Shown here: in pieces, positions 35,761 through 48,400 of the stretch
Layout: every line of letters begins with the position of its first letter
Numbering within the stretch: position 1 is the stretch's first letter
Origin: Carallia brachiata
Lineage: Eukaryota > Streptophyta > Magnoliopsida > Malpighiales > Rhizophoraceae
Assembly: GCA_021464245.1 (NCBI GenBank)
Contig: JADCRB010000013.1
Location: 3,192,455-3,256,454, forward strand
Direction: 5' to 3'
DNA length: 64,000 bases
Position numbers and translations under genes: made by a program
Notes under the pieces: generated by a model
Told to the model about the DNA's origin: nothing
Seen by the model: the letters and a program-made list of their open reading frames with translations, nothing else
The model's database searches: none

Positions 35761-37431
35761 AAATTTTAAAATTTAAACTAAACATTTATACTGAAAATCA
35801 CACTCTACAAATTCAAACAAAAAAAAAAACTAAAAATTTATAAATATATATCCACTTGAATACTTTTATTTTTTTAACAAAAAAAATAAATTAATAAAAT
35901 TTAACAAAAGTCATTTTAAAAAAAAGCAAGGTTTTTAATGTATTGAGGTGGCCCCGTAATTGACCCATCGTACGCCACTCGCTTGCGCTAGCCTTGACCC
36001 GTTGGAGACAACCCGTGAACTAAAGTTTTTTCTCTCTGTTTTTTTTCAAAGAAGCGTACACTAGTTTTTTTTATTAAAAAAATTTAAAACAAAATTTTTA
36101 TTTTTAACATTTAATAATTTCTGCTATTTTATTCTCATCATTTTTTTTATTATGCTCTTCAATTTTTTTCTATCAATTATTTATAATTTTTATCGTTAAT
36201 CAACTGTTACATATATTTAATTTGATAAATCAACATATCAATTTATTATATTAACATGTCACGTTAGGAAGAAAAAAACTATATTATATCGCTCTGAGTA
36301 CATGTCTGTCACGTTACTTTTATTATTATCACTAAATTTTTTTTGTTAAAAAAACTAGCTATGTCTGGTAAAAAAAACAAAAAACTAGCTATATTGTCGT
36401 GTCTCACTTTCCGTCGTGGTGTATATATATATATATATATCAGATGAGTGATGAGTGACACAAGAGACAAAGGGTGGGGTAGATTATTGGGTCAGTCTTT
36501 TTTTTTGTCACTTTTTTTCATCGATAATGGGGCCAATTCTTAAGGTTCGCTCTTTGCGATTAAGCGCATTTTTGGTCTCGTGTGATGACGATTCACGCAA
36601 ATCGAAATGTACTGGAAACTTACACATAATTAACGCGTTTTGTTGTTAAAAAACAAAAAAAATTAACGCGTTTTGTACAGGTAAATAGTTTGCTTCTTTT
36701 ATTTATTCATTTTTTATCTTTCACAATTATATCATTTTCATTATTATTTTCTCGTTAAAAATTTCATTTTATAACATAAATTCAAAATTCACACATCGAG
36801 ACTATGAAATTAATATCATATTAGGGAAATACCTGCGTATTGCGTGAGTTTTATAATTTTTTTTATATTTAATATTAATAATTTGAATGATATCAAATGT
36901 TTTAATAAAATATTTTTAATGACTTTTGCTGCTTTGCCTTAAAAGTGAAATTTCGCTTTTCTTAAGTACAATCTTATTTTATTTAAAGAATGTTTGGTAT
37001 CTAAATCATTATTTATTTGATCTCGATGCTTTTTTTGTTTTGGTGGAAAATATTTTATTTTTCTATTACTTCCTTAATTCTTCCTAAATTACATATTTAC
37101 CTAAATAACTTCGGAAGAATTGGATTTGTTAAATTTTAAATTGTAGCGTAATAATTGTTCTTCAATAATAAATTGTGGCGTGATTTCGTATTATTCCCTT
37201 CATTAATATGTGTTATTTCCTAATATGCACTATTCAATTTAAAATATTAATATGTTAGTATGGTTTGTTTTCCAATGGGTTCTTCATTTTCATACTGGAG
37301 CTTTCTCTTCAATGGTCCTTTAAATGTGTCTGTCTTGTATTCTCTTCAATGGAGCATATCTCCATGGACTTGCAATTCTGTCTTCAATGGTTTTGTTTAG
37401 TTCCTTTGTATTGATGGTTTTATGTTTGCAG

Positions 37432-37612
37432 GTTATCGCTGACAATGTCGGTGATAATGTTGGTGACATAGCTGGTATGAGATCAGATCTTTTTGGCTCA
37501 TAAGCCAAGTCATCTTGTGCTGCACTTGTTATTGCTTCCATATCCTCTTTTGGAATCAACCATGAGTTGACGCTTATACTATAGTCTCTCATCCCTAGTT
37601 TTGTGGGTATCT
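37432..37612 (+). pseudogene. Vacuolar H+-pyrophosphatase (type I) exon relic
   Basis: Directly after a TTTGCAG acceptor the sequence reads [16 protein letters not shown], then RSDLFGS, a TAA stop, AKSSCAALVIASISSFGINH. This is the conserved DNVGDNVGD cytosolic loop of membrane-bound pyrophosphatases, the proton pumps of the plant vacuole that use pyrophosphate. Damage: Gly to Arg after GM, a stop where the family has Tyr, and an indel after NHELT, with similarity to SLIPSFVGI continuing to about 37612. No neighbouring exons were found, so this is an isolated relic. Confidence 0.8.
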
Positions 37613-39069
37613 CAAAGGGGATCCTTATGTTTTCGTGGTTGATCTTTGGTTTGATTCTCTGTGGTTGAATATAAATTAATATGGGTATGAAAGGAGGAGC
37701 ATTTAATTAGGCAGTTACAGCAAATATTGAGAGAATTTTTAGTTATAATAGTCAAATTTTATTTATATTTTATTTAGAGAGTGAAAAAAGAAAGTTTTCT
37801 CTCTCCTATTTTTTAAGAGATTATAGATTTATATTATTATTATTGGGAGGAAATTATTACATTAATTATTTCATATATCCGTACATAAAGTTGGTGTGAA
37901 AACGTCAAAATAACTACACAAAATAGAAATAAAACAACAATAATAATTTACAATTAACATAGTTAATATGATTATTAACAAACTGTGCTGATATTCTTTA
38001 TTCATCTTTTAGCTTAAGCAATATTTTTCGAAGACGGGATTGTAACTCCAGCATTTTTTTCGAGAAGGAAAATTTTATATGGATTTCTTATCTAATTTAA
38101 GATGCAGAAATGAAGAGGGCCTCTCCTCGTGCGATGAACCATCTCTTGGACTTGAGTATCTTCGGGCTGACAGAGTGGGGGTTATTACTCCCAAAGACGG
38201 ATAATCGAAGTTTTGATATAACTTTTTTATTTTTTTCATTTTCCTTTTTAACTCCTTTTCATTAAAAAAAAAATTGTATTTTTGGTATCAAAACGAAGAG
38301 TAAGGGCACACAACAAACTGGTCGATATTCTTTTCAAGTCCAATTACATGGACCTACAGGACAGAGAGGAAGGAGACGAAGTCAGGCGGCCTAAGCCCAA
38401 AAAAAGTGTTTATTTATTTATTTATTTTGAAATTGGTTTACAAAAAAAAGGCTACTGCAATAAAAATTCATACCAGGTGTAATAATTAGCATTTTTTTAC
38501 ACCTGATGGCACATCTTATATTTAAACATTTTATATTTTTTATAAAAAATTAAAAAGTGTGTGGAGTCCATTCCCGAACTCTTTCCGTCCCTTTCTCCTC
38601 GTTTCCATAACTTTTTCTACCTTTTGTAATGACATTATTATTATTATTATGTAAATATTTATTATTTTTATTCATATTTTTTATGATTGTAATATAAATT
38701 TTTTTTGTTTATATAAATTTATCTAATTATTTTTTTGATTTCAACTAATTCTTATTTATAAGTTTTTTACTCACATTTAAATAAAAAATATAATTAAATT
38801 AATTTATATTTTTTATAAGTCAAATTAAAAATTTTTAAATAACAAATAATATGAAAATTTTGCGACCGGAGCAATGTATCCACGGTCTACAGTGGACGAC
38901 TTGGGCTCCAGAAAATGACCCCTCCCCTCCCCACCTCCACCTCCACCTCCACCCAAAAAGAAACAAGGGCGCTTACAGGAAAGCTCGAAATTGTCAGAAA
39001 TCAGAACCAGCATTTTGCCTACTCGAATCAGCAAAACAGCTTCAACTGGTTTTTTTTTTTTTGAAAAAG

Positions 39070-39073
<4 letters not shown>
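37613..39073. other. Intergenic, no gene recognised
   Basis: AT-rich apart from a less AT-rich stretch at 38100-38210 that gave no recognisable protein. Near 38910-38955 are CCTCC/CACCTC simple repeats. From about 38850 the sequence resembles the PP2-4 upstream region. Confidence 0.5.

Positions 39074-39106
<33 letters not shown>
39074..39106. repeat. (AG)n microsatellite upstream of PP2-4
   Basis: About 16 AG units ending some 30 bp before the PP2-4 start codon, probably within its 5-prime UTR. GA/CT tracts in plant leaders often affect expression (general knowledge); effect here unknown. Confidence 0.9.
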
Positions 39107-39110
<4 letters not shown>

Positions 39111-39135
39111 TGGCCTTCAACAGAAAGAAACAATA

Positions 39136-41133
39136 ATGCTTCTCAAACTCTTTCCTGCTTTAAATGGGGTATATAATCATCCAAGTTAATTTAGTCCATC
39201 TAAGCTGTAACTGAGCTGATTCTTCTTTTTCTGTAGTTCTTTGTTATAGAATTTTTCTTTTCCCTCATTTTCTCCAGAAGTTGACTTACAATTGCTGCAT
39301 TTCTTTTTGGTTGCAGGCTCTTGAATCCTCTGTGCTTGTGTATTGTGCAGTTGGGCTTATAGTAGCAGCTGCAATCCCCTTGTTTTGGTTTGAGGTTTTC
39401 AGAATAAAACCTTGGTTGGCTGGTATTATTCATGCTCTAATTTCCATGAAGAAAACTTCTCCAATCTTTCTGGAACACAAAACAAAGGTCTCTCTCTCTT
39501 TCTCCTCTCTCTCCCCTTCCTCCCCCTCATGTAGGAATGAAATGAAGAGGCTGTCTTAGTTCTGCAAGATTTCTTTTGTTAGTCAGTCTCCAATATTTTT
39601 ATTTTTATTTTTCTTCCTTTAATATTACAATTGCTTCAATTAAAAAAAAAATGATGGCTTCTTTATCTTTGAACCATTTCTCATGGGTTGTCAAACAAAT
39701 TTCATTCTTCAAGTTGCTAATGCATGCAACATTGTTGGAGTCTTTGACAATTGCTAATTAACTTCTAGATAAACATGTGTTTCCATCAATTTCATTGCAC
39801 GTAGCAGATCGCCCAACCTTGAAAATATATGCTGTCAAATAAATTTTTGAAATCTTAAATCTATCTAAAAACTCGAGCTAATAGGTAGGAAAATTTAGGA
39901 GTATTATAAATATTTCAAGTCTTTATATTTTATGATTGTAAAATTTTAAACTCTTTATGTGATGCAGAAATAATTTTTTTTCTCCCCTTTTAATAAACTA
40001 CATGGCAGAAAATATGGGTCGATGAAAAGTCTGGCCTTGTTTGCTTCCTGTTGTACGCTAGATCATTGCTCATTTCTGGGGGTAATGACTCACGTTGGTG
40101 GACTTGGAATTGCTTCAAGGAAACCAGGTTGGCACCACTAACAATCATACGATTGCAAGCATGATCTTCTTTATTATATATTTCCGTAATGATTTTCTTT
40201 TTCTACTGGAGTGGGTAGCAGGATGTGGAGTTTTGCCTTCCTGATTGGAGCTATGCAAGGAAGAATATCATTTCCTAGAACTCATAAAATACCAAATGCA
40301 AATGAAACTGGGTCTAGGTAGAAGTGTGTTGAGTATCAGGGCATCGAGTCCTAATCACTCGAGTTTCAAGTTTATTAGATCCTGAATTTATTGAATTTCA
40401 GTTACATTGACTTTTTTGGTTCATAAATTAGCTTACGGGTATTTCGGATTTTGAGTTTAGGTTTGGATTTTGGAATATTCATGTTAATTAGGTTTTGTCA
40501 TTTTGGTGCAACCTTCGTTTTATTTCAGTTTTGAATGTCTTAGGTTATGGGCTACTAATATCTTCACTTTTATGCAAGTTGCATTGAATCTGGTATGAGA
40601 CTTTAAATTTGATTATTCCAATTGCATCAGCCTTTGTATCCCTAGATTCACGTCTCTCAAAACAATTATGGAGATACTTTGCCAAATAAGCTTATTGGAC
40701 ACCACTACCAATGGATAGCCATTCTATTTGACCTTTTTTTTTTTTTTGTTTCTTAATTATTTGCAGTGAAGAAAACATAGAAGTAGCCAGATTGAGAACT
40801 ATTTGTTGGCTGGAAATAAAAGGAACATTCAATATTACAGAAATCCCACCAGGGATAGAGTATGAAGTATTGTATGTGGTGAAGTTGACAAATGGAGCAG
40901 AAGGTTGGGAATTTCCTGTCAAGCTTAGCCTGTATCTACTCGGCGTAGAGGTCCGTCGACGTCAAGTGACCCTCCTGGAAAAACCAAGAGGAGAATGGCT
41001 AGAGCTCAGTGTAGGCACCTTCACAAGGAGGGATGAGATGACAGGCCAAGTTTCCTTTGAGTTTAGCCAACTTAACGGACACTGGAAACTTGGACTCGTT
41101 GTTAAAGGTGCCATTGTTAGGCCAAAACATTGA
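39136..41133 (+). CDS. PP2-4: intact phloem protein 2-like lectin with N-terminal hydrophobic anchor
   Basis: Exons 39136-39168, 39317-39487, 40009-40127 and 40767-41133, all GT-AG, phases 0, 0, 2, give 229 residues and TGA. Start chosen because the same ATGCTTCTCAAA exon opens PP2-1 and PP2-3. Residues 1-11 are MLLKLFPALNG. Residues about 12-39 form a hydrophobic segment (VLVYCAVGLIVAAAIPLFWF) followed by basic FRIK, which suggests a membrane anchor. Residues from about 69 form the PP2/Nictaba domain: VDEKSG, YARSLLIS, W.W..FKET, TICWLEIKGTFNITEIPPG, YEVLYVVKL, GEWLELSVG and the C-terminal HWKLGLVVKGAIVRPKH. PP2 proteins bind GlcNAc-type glycans and accumulate in phloem or under stress (family knowledge). 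The membrane location is inference. It is the only undamaged PP2 copy here and the likely functional member of the cluster. Confidence 0.85.
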
Positions 41134-41870
41134 AACTGATCGAACTTTGATCACTAGTCATCTTGCTCTGGGATTATGAGTCTACAAAATATGGTGTGAA
41201 CTGCACCCTGTATTTCGTTGTCTGCATTTCTAGTCTTCATATATATTTATGAGCCTTGACGATTTCCATGTTATTCACTTCTTTTTGTGAGTTTAGCAAA
41301 CACAGGTTAAAAGTCTCACAAAATCAGTTTAAAAAAATTTTTGCTGAATTTTGCCAATGATTTCAAATTGGGATAAAAATTGCGAGAAAAAAAAAAAAGA
41401 GTTTCTAAAACGTTTCTCCCTGGAACATTTCCTAAATGTGTACATGAGGGCAACAATAAACAAGTTTCCTTGCTCCAAAGTGGGACAAATGTTTTCAGAA
41501 TCTTGAAAGAGACTTAAAGGAGCTCAAGTGCTTATATAATTCTCAGCAACTTGTGTCTTTTTGGGATTGGGATTATGCGTGTTTACGGTAATTTTGATGC
41601 ATCTCCTATAATAGTGTAACGTATTAGATAGTGTATATCGATTTTGTTATGTCCCCATTATTACTAACTGATTGACTCTATATTTTTAATTTCTTAATTT
41701 ATTCTTTAATTCTATATTTCTACTCATTGATTGATTATTAAGCCCTATTCAATGTATTATTTATGCTGACCGTTAATGTATGATTTGAGTTTATATGGTA
41801 ACTATTCATTATTACCTTAGTTTGGTAAGATCTACATCTCTTTTTGAATGCGCTAACATTTCTCCAAAAG
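41134..41870. repeat. Short PP2-flanking block copy and spacer
   Basis: 41240-41560 matches the flank block (TTCCATGTTATTCACTTC, TTTTGCTGAATTTTGCCAA, GTACATGAGGGCA, TTTTCAGAATC). The remainder to about 41870 has no gene and leads into the copia LTR. Confidence 0.6.
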
Positions 41871-42565
41871 AAAATGCACTTTTTGTCAAAAACTTATTTA
41901 CGGCAAGACATTGAAGTGATCATGAAAGATCTAAGATGAATAAAGAAAGTATTCATTGATTCAAATATGAAAATTAGTTGGTTGATCAACCAGACAGAGA
42001 TCATGTTTGAATAGAGAAAGGTGCACAGACAGAAACTCAGAAGTTTCTTTATAGGATTAAACCTTCTTATGGAAGGTGATTAATTGCCAACGGCTAGTTA
42101 CTATTGAGTGTTTGTAGAAGGGTTTCCAAGCTTTTTGAAGGGGTTTTACCGATTGTATCTTATAAAAAAGAAAAGATCTAAGTGTGTTGTGCTCGAAAAA
42201 GAATGTTCTTGTGAAAAACTTCTCTGAAACTCTAATTTTTTGTCAAAAGGTGTAAGAGTTTTCTTTTGTCTTCAAAAAAGAAATGATAGTGAAAGGAAAT
42301 CTCAAGGTAAATCTTTGAGGAATAGATGTAGACTTTTGGATTTGGGCCAAACCTGTATAACTCGTCGTGCACGCTTCTCTTCCCTTATCTCTCTCTTATT
42401 TTCAATCGTACATTGTTGTTTTATTGGTTTAATTATTATATTTCGTGTACTAATACTTGGAGTTTGAGAATCATGTGAGTTGAATGAACCATCAACGTTC
42501 TTAACCTACAAAATTCAAAAAACACCCGATTCACCTCCTCTCCTAGGTTACTTCGAGCTTAGCAA
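41870..42565 (+). mobile_element. Putative 5-prime LTR of Ty1-copia element (start approximate)
   Basis: The sequence ahead of the primer-binding site has features typical of Sirevirus-type LTRs (GCCAACGGCTAGTTA, GGGCCAAACCTGTATAA, then GATTCACCTCCTCTCCTAGG at the end). The right edge is set by the primer-binding site. The left edge cannot be fixed because no matching 3-prime LTR is visible in the window. Confidence 0.45.
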
Positions 42566-42566
42566 G

Positions 42567-42578
42567 TGGTATCAGAAC
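42567..42578 (+). other. Retrotransposon primer-binding site
   Basis: TGGTATCAGAAC is one mismatch from TGGTATCAGAGC, complementary to the 3-prime end of plant initiator tRNA-Met, the usual primer of Ty1-copia elements. Confidence 0.8.
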
Positions 42579-42620
42579 ATTGGTCTCTATCTTTGAAGGC
42601 TTCACAACCTAAAGAGACTC

Positions 42621-43600
42621 ATGGTAGCCTCTATGTGTCATCTAGAGGGACGAAACATACTTAGACCCCCAATTTTTAATAAAACTTGTTTTGAAACATA
42701 GAAAGACAAAATTAAAACCTGTATCATATCAAATAACTATGACCTTTGAAAAGTAGTTGAAAAAGGACCCAAAATCATTCTGTCATCTTCTGAAGCCAAC
42801 ACTATTGGCAAATCCGAGAAAGAACCCACACTTGAACTAAAAAAGTTCATTACACTCAACTTCAAAGCCAAATATATGCGTAAATGTTCCTTGACAACTT
42901 ATGAATACAATAGAATTTCATCCCACAAAATTGCCAAGAAGATGTATGACAGATTTGTGATGCTTCATAAAGGCACCTCCCTAGCGAAAGAAACCAAAAT
43001 CAACTTACTTATGCAGGAATATAACTTGTTTGAGATGAAAAGCCATGAGACCATTTCGAAAATGTTCACAACGTTCAACAATATTACAAATCCTCTAAAG
43101 AACCTCGGTAAACAACTTGATGAACCTGAGTTGGTAAAGAAAGTGGTTAGATCTCTATTAGAATCCTGACAACTCAAAACAATTGCAATCATGAACTCCA
43201 AAGACTTGAATGCTTTTAGATTTGATCAACTAATTGTTCACTCCTAAGATATGAAATGACTTTTCAAAAAAGGGCTCAGAAAAGAAGAAATGAGTGGCCT
43301 TCAAGTCATCCACATCCAAAAAAAAGAAGAAGAATAAGAAAGTGAATCATTCACTCAGTAGGATAATAAAGAACAAGCGATGCTGATCAAGTGAGCCCTT
43401 CGGCTTTGGAAGAAAAAAGAAACTAACAGTAGGCAACTAGTGAAACCAACAAGGAAAAAGATGAATCGTATACTACAATTGCAACAGGATATGCCACATC
43501 GCTTCAAATTGTCCAATCAACAAAAAAAAGGACAAGAAAGTACCCAAGAAAGCCCTCAAAGCTACTTCCAATGACTCAAGTGAATTTGATAGTGATTCTA
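42621..43600 (+). pseudogene. copia gag (UBN2-type) with stops
   Basis: Reads MVASMCHLEGRNILRPPIFN, then K(T)CFET-stop-KDKIK, NNYDL-stop-KVVEKGP, later NRISSHKIAKKMYDRF, LHKGTSLAKETKINLLMQEY, ETISKMFTTFNNI and EPELVKKVVRSL, all typical of copia capsid-like gag. The two early stops replace conserved tryptophans (TGG to TAG and TGG to TGA). The zinc-knuckle region around 43475-43500 is degraded. Gag binds and packages the element RNA. Confidence 0.8.
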
Positions 43601-44584
43601 ATGATGTGAGATTTCACATTGCATTTATAGCTCATGACAATGAGGTAGCCTCTAAACCTAATATCTCTTATGATCAACCACTTATTGATGAGCTATATGA
43701 TACCCTACCACATATGGAAAAGAAACTCAAAACCATGATTGCTAACAATAAGGATCTTCATACTAAGATTTCTCTATAAAGCATGAAAATGAATCCCTAA
43801 AAACTGAAGTCAAGTCTCTCACTGAGAAAAATAATAACTGCAAAGTATTTATAATAAAGAACAGCTTAAGCAGCTGCTAAATGAAAACATTCATCTCAAG
43901 AAAGAGGTTTCAAAGCTTTAAAAGTCTCTCTCAAAATTTGCCAAGAGCAAAGATAAGTCAGATATTCTACTTGACTTTCAAAGGCCTCCAAATGAAAAAA
44001 GTGTATAGGATATCAACCCAACACTTCTCAAGGCAAAGTAGTGCATGGTCATGCACATATACAATAATTTACGAGTGTATTATATGATTAACCATCAAAG
44101 TCTCATGGTCGAACATATGCTTTGCATAGGCTTAAACAAGCATCTACGTCACATGGTTCAGGAAAATTACATATGACATACTACAGTTTGCTTTTAATTC
44201 AACTTACATATCAATGTATCAGTATTTACTTAAAACATACAAAACTAATTTTCGCCAACAAAAAACATACTTCGTTAAATGTCCACTAGAAAAAGTTTTA
44301 CAAAAATACCATTATAATATTTTGGAAGGTCCAAAATGTCGTTCATATACATGAGATGATAAAATGACACAAAAGTAGCCATTAGAGACAAGCCAACAAC
44401 AAAAAAAGTGACTGTTTCTGCATTTATAAAGCAGCATACCATTCTTCGCCGACAGCCAAAAACCTATTATCTACACAACAAAAAGCTTTATCCATTTTCT
44501 TTCTCATACCAAAAACCAACCAATAAAACTTGCTCACACACAAAATCATCCTCAACAAACACGTCTTTTAACAGCACAAATAGT

Positions 44585-45012
44585 ATGAACTTTGAAGGGC
44601 CAAAATTCCAAAATATGGCATGCAAATCATGCAAAATAAGAGCATCAGTTAAGGTTAGTGAGTCTTTAAAAAAAAAAACAAGCTTTATTATTGCTGTGAA
44701 GATAAGAATTACAATGCAAGTTTCTTAAGATGGTGCCTACCTATGCACAAATAAGGTGAAGACCATTCAATGGCCAATTCTCAGCTTGCAACAACCAGAT
44801 TGGAAGATTATTTGGATATAGCAACAATAATGGGTGAATTGTATACACTAAGAGGTGAATTTAAAAAGTTGAATACTAAACTACACAATATTGAAAACCA
44901 TACTGTATTTCAAAAGATGATTATAGTGTTTCTCTCGTATTATTCTCTATGTTCTAGTAATTGTATCAATATGTATGAAATGATAATGCACCAAATTAAT
45001 GAAATTTTTTAA
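44585..45012 (+). pseudogene. Second MULE gene: degenerate GRF-type zinc-finger-like ORF
   Basis: From ATG 44585 the frame reads MNFEGPKFQNMACKSCKIR, ASVKVSES, then crosses an 11-A run (about 44668) where the frame must shift, and continues LYYCCEDKNYNASFLRWCLP. The C-x2-C ... YYCC ... SFLRWC arrangement resembles plant GRF-type zinc-finger proteins. After a stop, a second stretch from 44770 (MANSQLATTRLEDYLDIATI, LYTLRGEFKKLNTKLHNIE) resembles their usual C-terminal coiled coil. Position near the left terminal repeat and convergent orientation to the transposase recall the mudrA/mudrB layout of maize MuDR. Sequence similarity to MURB is not claimed. GRF assignment is by motif only and uncertain. 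Confidence 0.4.
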
Positions 45013-45199
45013 AAATCTGTACAGAAGAGCGTATTGTGCATCTTGTGATTGTTGTGGTTGTTAATTAGGAGTATAGGTTTCTTGGGAAGGCTGGACTGAA
45101 GTTTGTTTTTTCCTTTAGAACTAATAGTGTTTTGTGTAGTTCAATATGACCAGACATGTATGAAATGTTAACAACACGAAAAGTAAATAAAGTAATATT

Positions 45200-48100
45200 T
45201 TTTTACTTCCTGCCACCATTTGTGCTTGCTTGACCTCTTTTATTGGTCCTTGTGTGGAGTTCCACTGCTACCATTAGTGCTTGTCGTTGCACTAGCCACA
45301 AGCCACAACAGAGTTTAAAAGAAAAAAGTATCATTAGATACTTAGAATAACAATAAAAAACTCATTTGTCAAAGCTAAATCCTTACCTATTTGTATGATC
45401 TTGTATTGTGACCATAGTTTTTGCATTTCCAACAACCAAAAACTCATCTCTCTAGCCTTTCTTTCCTTTTTTCTCTAGTCCTCAACTTCTTTGGCCTTTC
45501 ACGTTGCCTATTCAAATCTAGTGGCAGTGTAACCCTATCTCTCTCAACAAGGTCCAAATTTGTTTCATAAATAGGACAAATGACCTCTTTATAGATAGTA
45601 AGGTAAGTCTTGATTGTAGAGATTTATCAAATAGATCTTCTAAATTGATCATATTATAATTTGCACAACAAACAACATACTGGTAAAATACCACTGATCA
45701 CTCATTCCTTACAACTACAAGTCTTGGTCTTCACATTAACTGAATACTTTTCAATATCATCCATGACTTGGAATTCATCACATATTGTAGGGATCAATTT
45801 CAGATGCCTTGCTTCAATAGGAAATCTTCTTTATCCTTTTTTAACCTTATGAGTCACTCTACCGTCTTAAGTAGTGGCCTTAGCATATCTTTTGTGTAGT
45901 CTAGCCATCAAGTTCATTCTAATATTTTCTATAAGTCTTAAAATGGGCTTATTTCTAAATTTTCCTATCCAGTTATTAAAAACTATCATATTGTTAGTGG
46001 TGTGATCATTTTTCACATTTCATTAAATCCTATCACTATCACTCCTCTCTTTCTATTTTTCTAAGCCATTATATAGGTTCTTTTTTTCCAACTATATTCC
46101 TAATTTTATTAATGACCTTTTTGTGGTTTTCTTTACAATATGCCTTAGCAACCTTCCAAAAAATTTCCTGAATTCTACATCTGGCCATTTGCATCTAAAA
46201 TTAGTATATGAATGCCTTGCACACTTCCTATAGGCATATCCTAGAAAGTAATGATTAATAGCATTTATAATCTTAAAAACAAAGGTAATGCAAAAAAATA
46301 ACTTATATTATGCATTTATATAACCAAAAACAACTTCAAAAGAGGAAAAAAATTTACCTTCTGTCTATTTGACATGAATGTCAGTGGCTTGCCCTGTATT
46401 TCATCACCAATAGCTTCTTTCAATAAGTATAAAATCCAATCCTAGCTTACATTGCATCCAATCACTCCAAAAATATAAGCCATTGGAAATATTCCTTTGT
46501 TGCCATCCACAAACACTGCGGCAAGTAGACAAACCAGTATATGGGTCCTTCAAATGACAGCCATCTAACCCAATAAAAGTTCTACAGCCAGCTAAGAACC
46601 CATCTTTGCATGCCTTAAAACAAATGAATACTCTCCCAAAGATGGGTTGTGAAGTATTTGTTGGATATGTTTTCTTTGTATTTACACTTTACCAGTGTCC
46701 CGGGATTTATTTTGTGGAGCAACTCAACATACTTTTCTAATCTTTTGAAGGACTGAGAGTGAGACCCTTCAATTGATTCCAAAGCAATGTCTCTACTCCT
46801 CAACTTTCATAAAGTGAGGTTCAATTCCAAAATGCTCCTTCAAACACTTGAACATCAGTTCAGTATTCATATCAGGATCTGAGCTCAGCCAAGGCAACAA
46901 GACTTGGCTATCCATCTCTGTGTGGCTTCTTTAACTTTTTTTTTTTCTTATATAGGTATGCTTAAATCATAACATCTTTATCATGAATGTGGGCCCGCCA
47001 TATAAAGGTGATACCCATATATACCATGAGCACTTAGGGGAAGTACACTTGGCAACAACAGCTTCTTTTTGGTTTTTTGTATATATGATGTTGACAACTT
47101 CTCGAACACAATACTACCTAACACTTTTCTAAAATGATACACATCCTGAATATGTGCATTTCTTGTAATTTAACTTTACTTCTTGTGGCTTGAATGTCTT
47201 CCCTTTAATTTCAAATGTTCGATCACACTTCCTTATATTTATTAATTTTTCCTCTTCATCTTCATCAACAAAGATTTTTCCCTCATCAATTTAAGAATTT
47301 GAGTAGACACTCTCACCGTCTTCATCTCCACAGCCACCTATGATACTATCCAGAGTAACATCTTGCATCTTTTCTTCAACCACAGCTCCATTTAGCCATT
47401 ATCATCTAATGATTCTATAAACTTATACACCTCATCTAAAATTTTATAATCTGCATCTTCACTATCATCACTGTCATTCTCATCCACATCTTCAATACTA
47501 GGTTTTCTGACTGCATTCCTTCTAGTTCTACTAATAGCATATTTAACCTGCTCAATTTTCTCCACATTTTTTCCCCTTTTTTGCCAGTTGCTTGACTGGC
47601 TTGACTGCTATATCAACTGTGCACATCATCAAAGGTTTGTGTTCTATATTAGATTTTGGAATGGTATTTTTGGCTGAGCCATTTGTTTTTTTCTTAGGGG
47701 TTGTCACTGTTGAAATCCCACTATTAGCACTTTCGACTGTTTGGACTTCATGTGGGCCCTTATAAAAACTAGGAAAAACTACTTCAAGTGGTTTGTTAGC
47801 ACAAACACCCTCACTACCAACATCACCTATTCCCTTTGTAAAGTCAGCCTCCCTCAAACATCTCTACCTCCATTTTACATACTCTTGAGCAAATTCACCA
47901 ATATTACCTTTTGTCTCATTTTCTTGTAGGCTTAGATGATTGAGGTCGAATAGGTAGCTTGAGCATTAGTGGCTTAGCTCTTTCATCTCTTTTGAGGCAT
48001 AAATGAAGAATCCCAATCGTCTTAATTTCAATTCCTAAACAGGTCTGCATCAGTTTGAATGGAGATCCTAGATTTTGTTGTTAATGCAAACCTATATCTT

Positions 48101-48400
48101 TCCGCATCAAGCATCACTTTGGATGTTGCCATCAAGTCTATAAATATTGCAAAGTCCTTGTCTAGAATGTCTAGCCTTTTCTCTTTGCCTCCAAAATGGA
48201 CTACAAAAGTGAATATTGTGGCCTTTGCTATGAAAAAGAAAATATTTATCAATTGCTTTTGTGGGCTTGTAGTCCCAAAGTAAAGAAAAAAAATTGATAA
48301 AGGTCTGAACAAAAAAAGAAATTGTAAAACCCAAAAATAATTGAACTTAGTTGCAAAATCACACTAATTATTCTAATCAGAAATAAAAAAAAATGGTTTC
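45200..48400 (-). pseudogene. MuDR-type MULE transposase, decayed
   Basis: Read on the minus strand from about 48312: N-terminal VVHFGGKEK (ORF 48028-48312), an Asp/Glu-rich acidic stretch at 47.3-47.5 kb, then RDIALESIEGSHSQSFKRLE and LLHKINPGT (46615-46803), then ACKDGFLAGCRTFIGLDGCH, LKDPYTG and VDGNKGIFPMAYIFG of the MULE catalytic (DDE) domain (about 46390-46610), and a broken CCHC zinc knuckle (CKNYGHNTRS) near 45400. It would cut and rejoin the element ends at 9-bp staggered sites. Multiple stops and indels separate the pieces, so no single open frame covers the protein; coordinates are approximate. Confidence 0.75.

Larger units (their letters stand above)
32830..37425. other. Gene-poor AT-rich region with dispersed repeats
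   Basis: No gene supported. It contains poly-A/T tracts that pair as inverted runs at about 33130-33330, a fragment related to 27270-27480 at 33700-33900, a degraded hAT-type element at about 34680-35155, an ACGTT-punctuated repeat at 35337-35760 and a (TA)n tract at about 36421-36440. Confidence 0.55.

Noticed and set aside
36455..36649. 64-codon frame after a TA repeat
   Set aside because: No recognisable domain, no splice context, low support.
38825..39189. Gly-, Ser- and Arg/Glu-run proteins
   Set aside because: Translations of CCTCC and AG simple repeats upstream of PP2-4.
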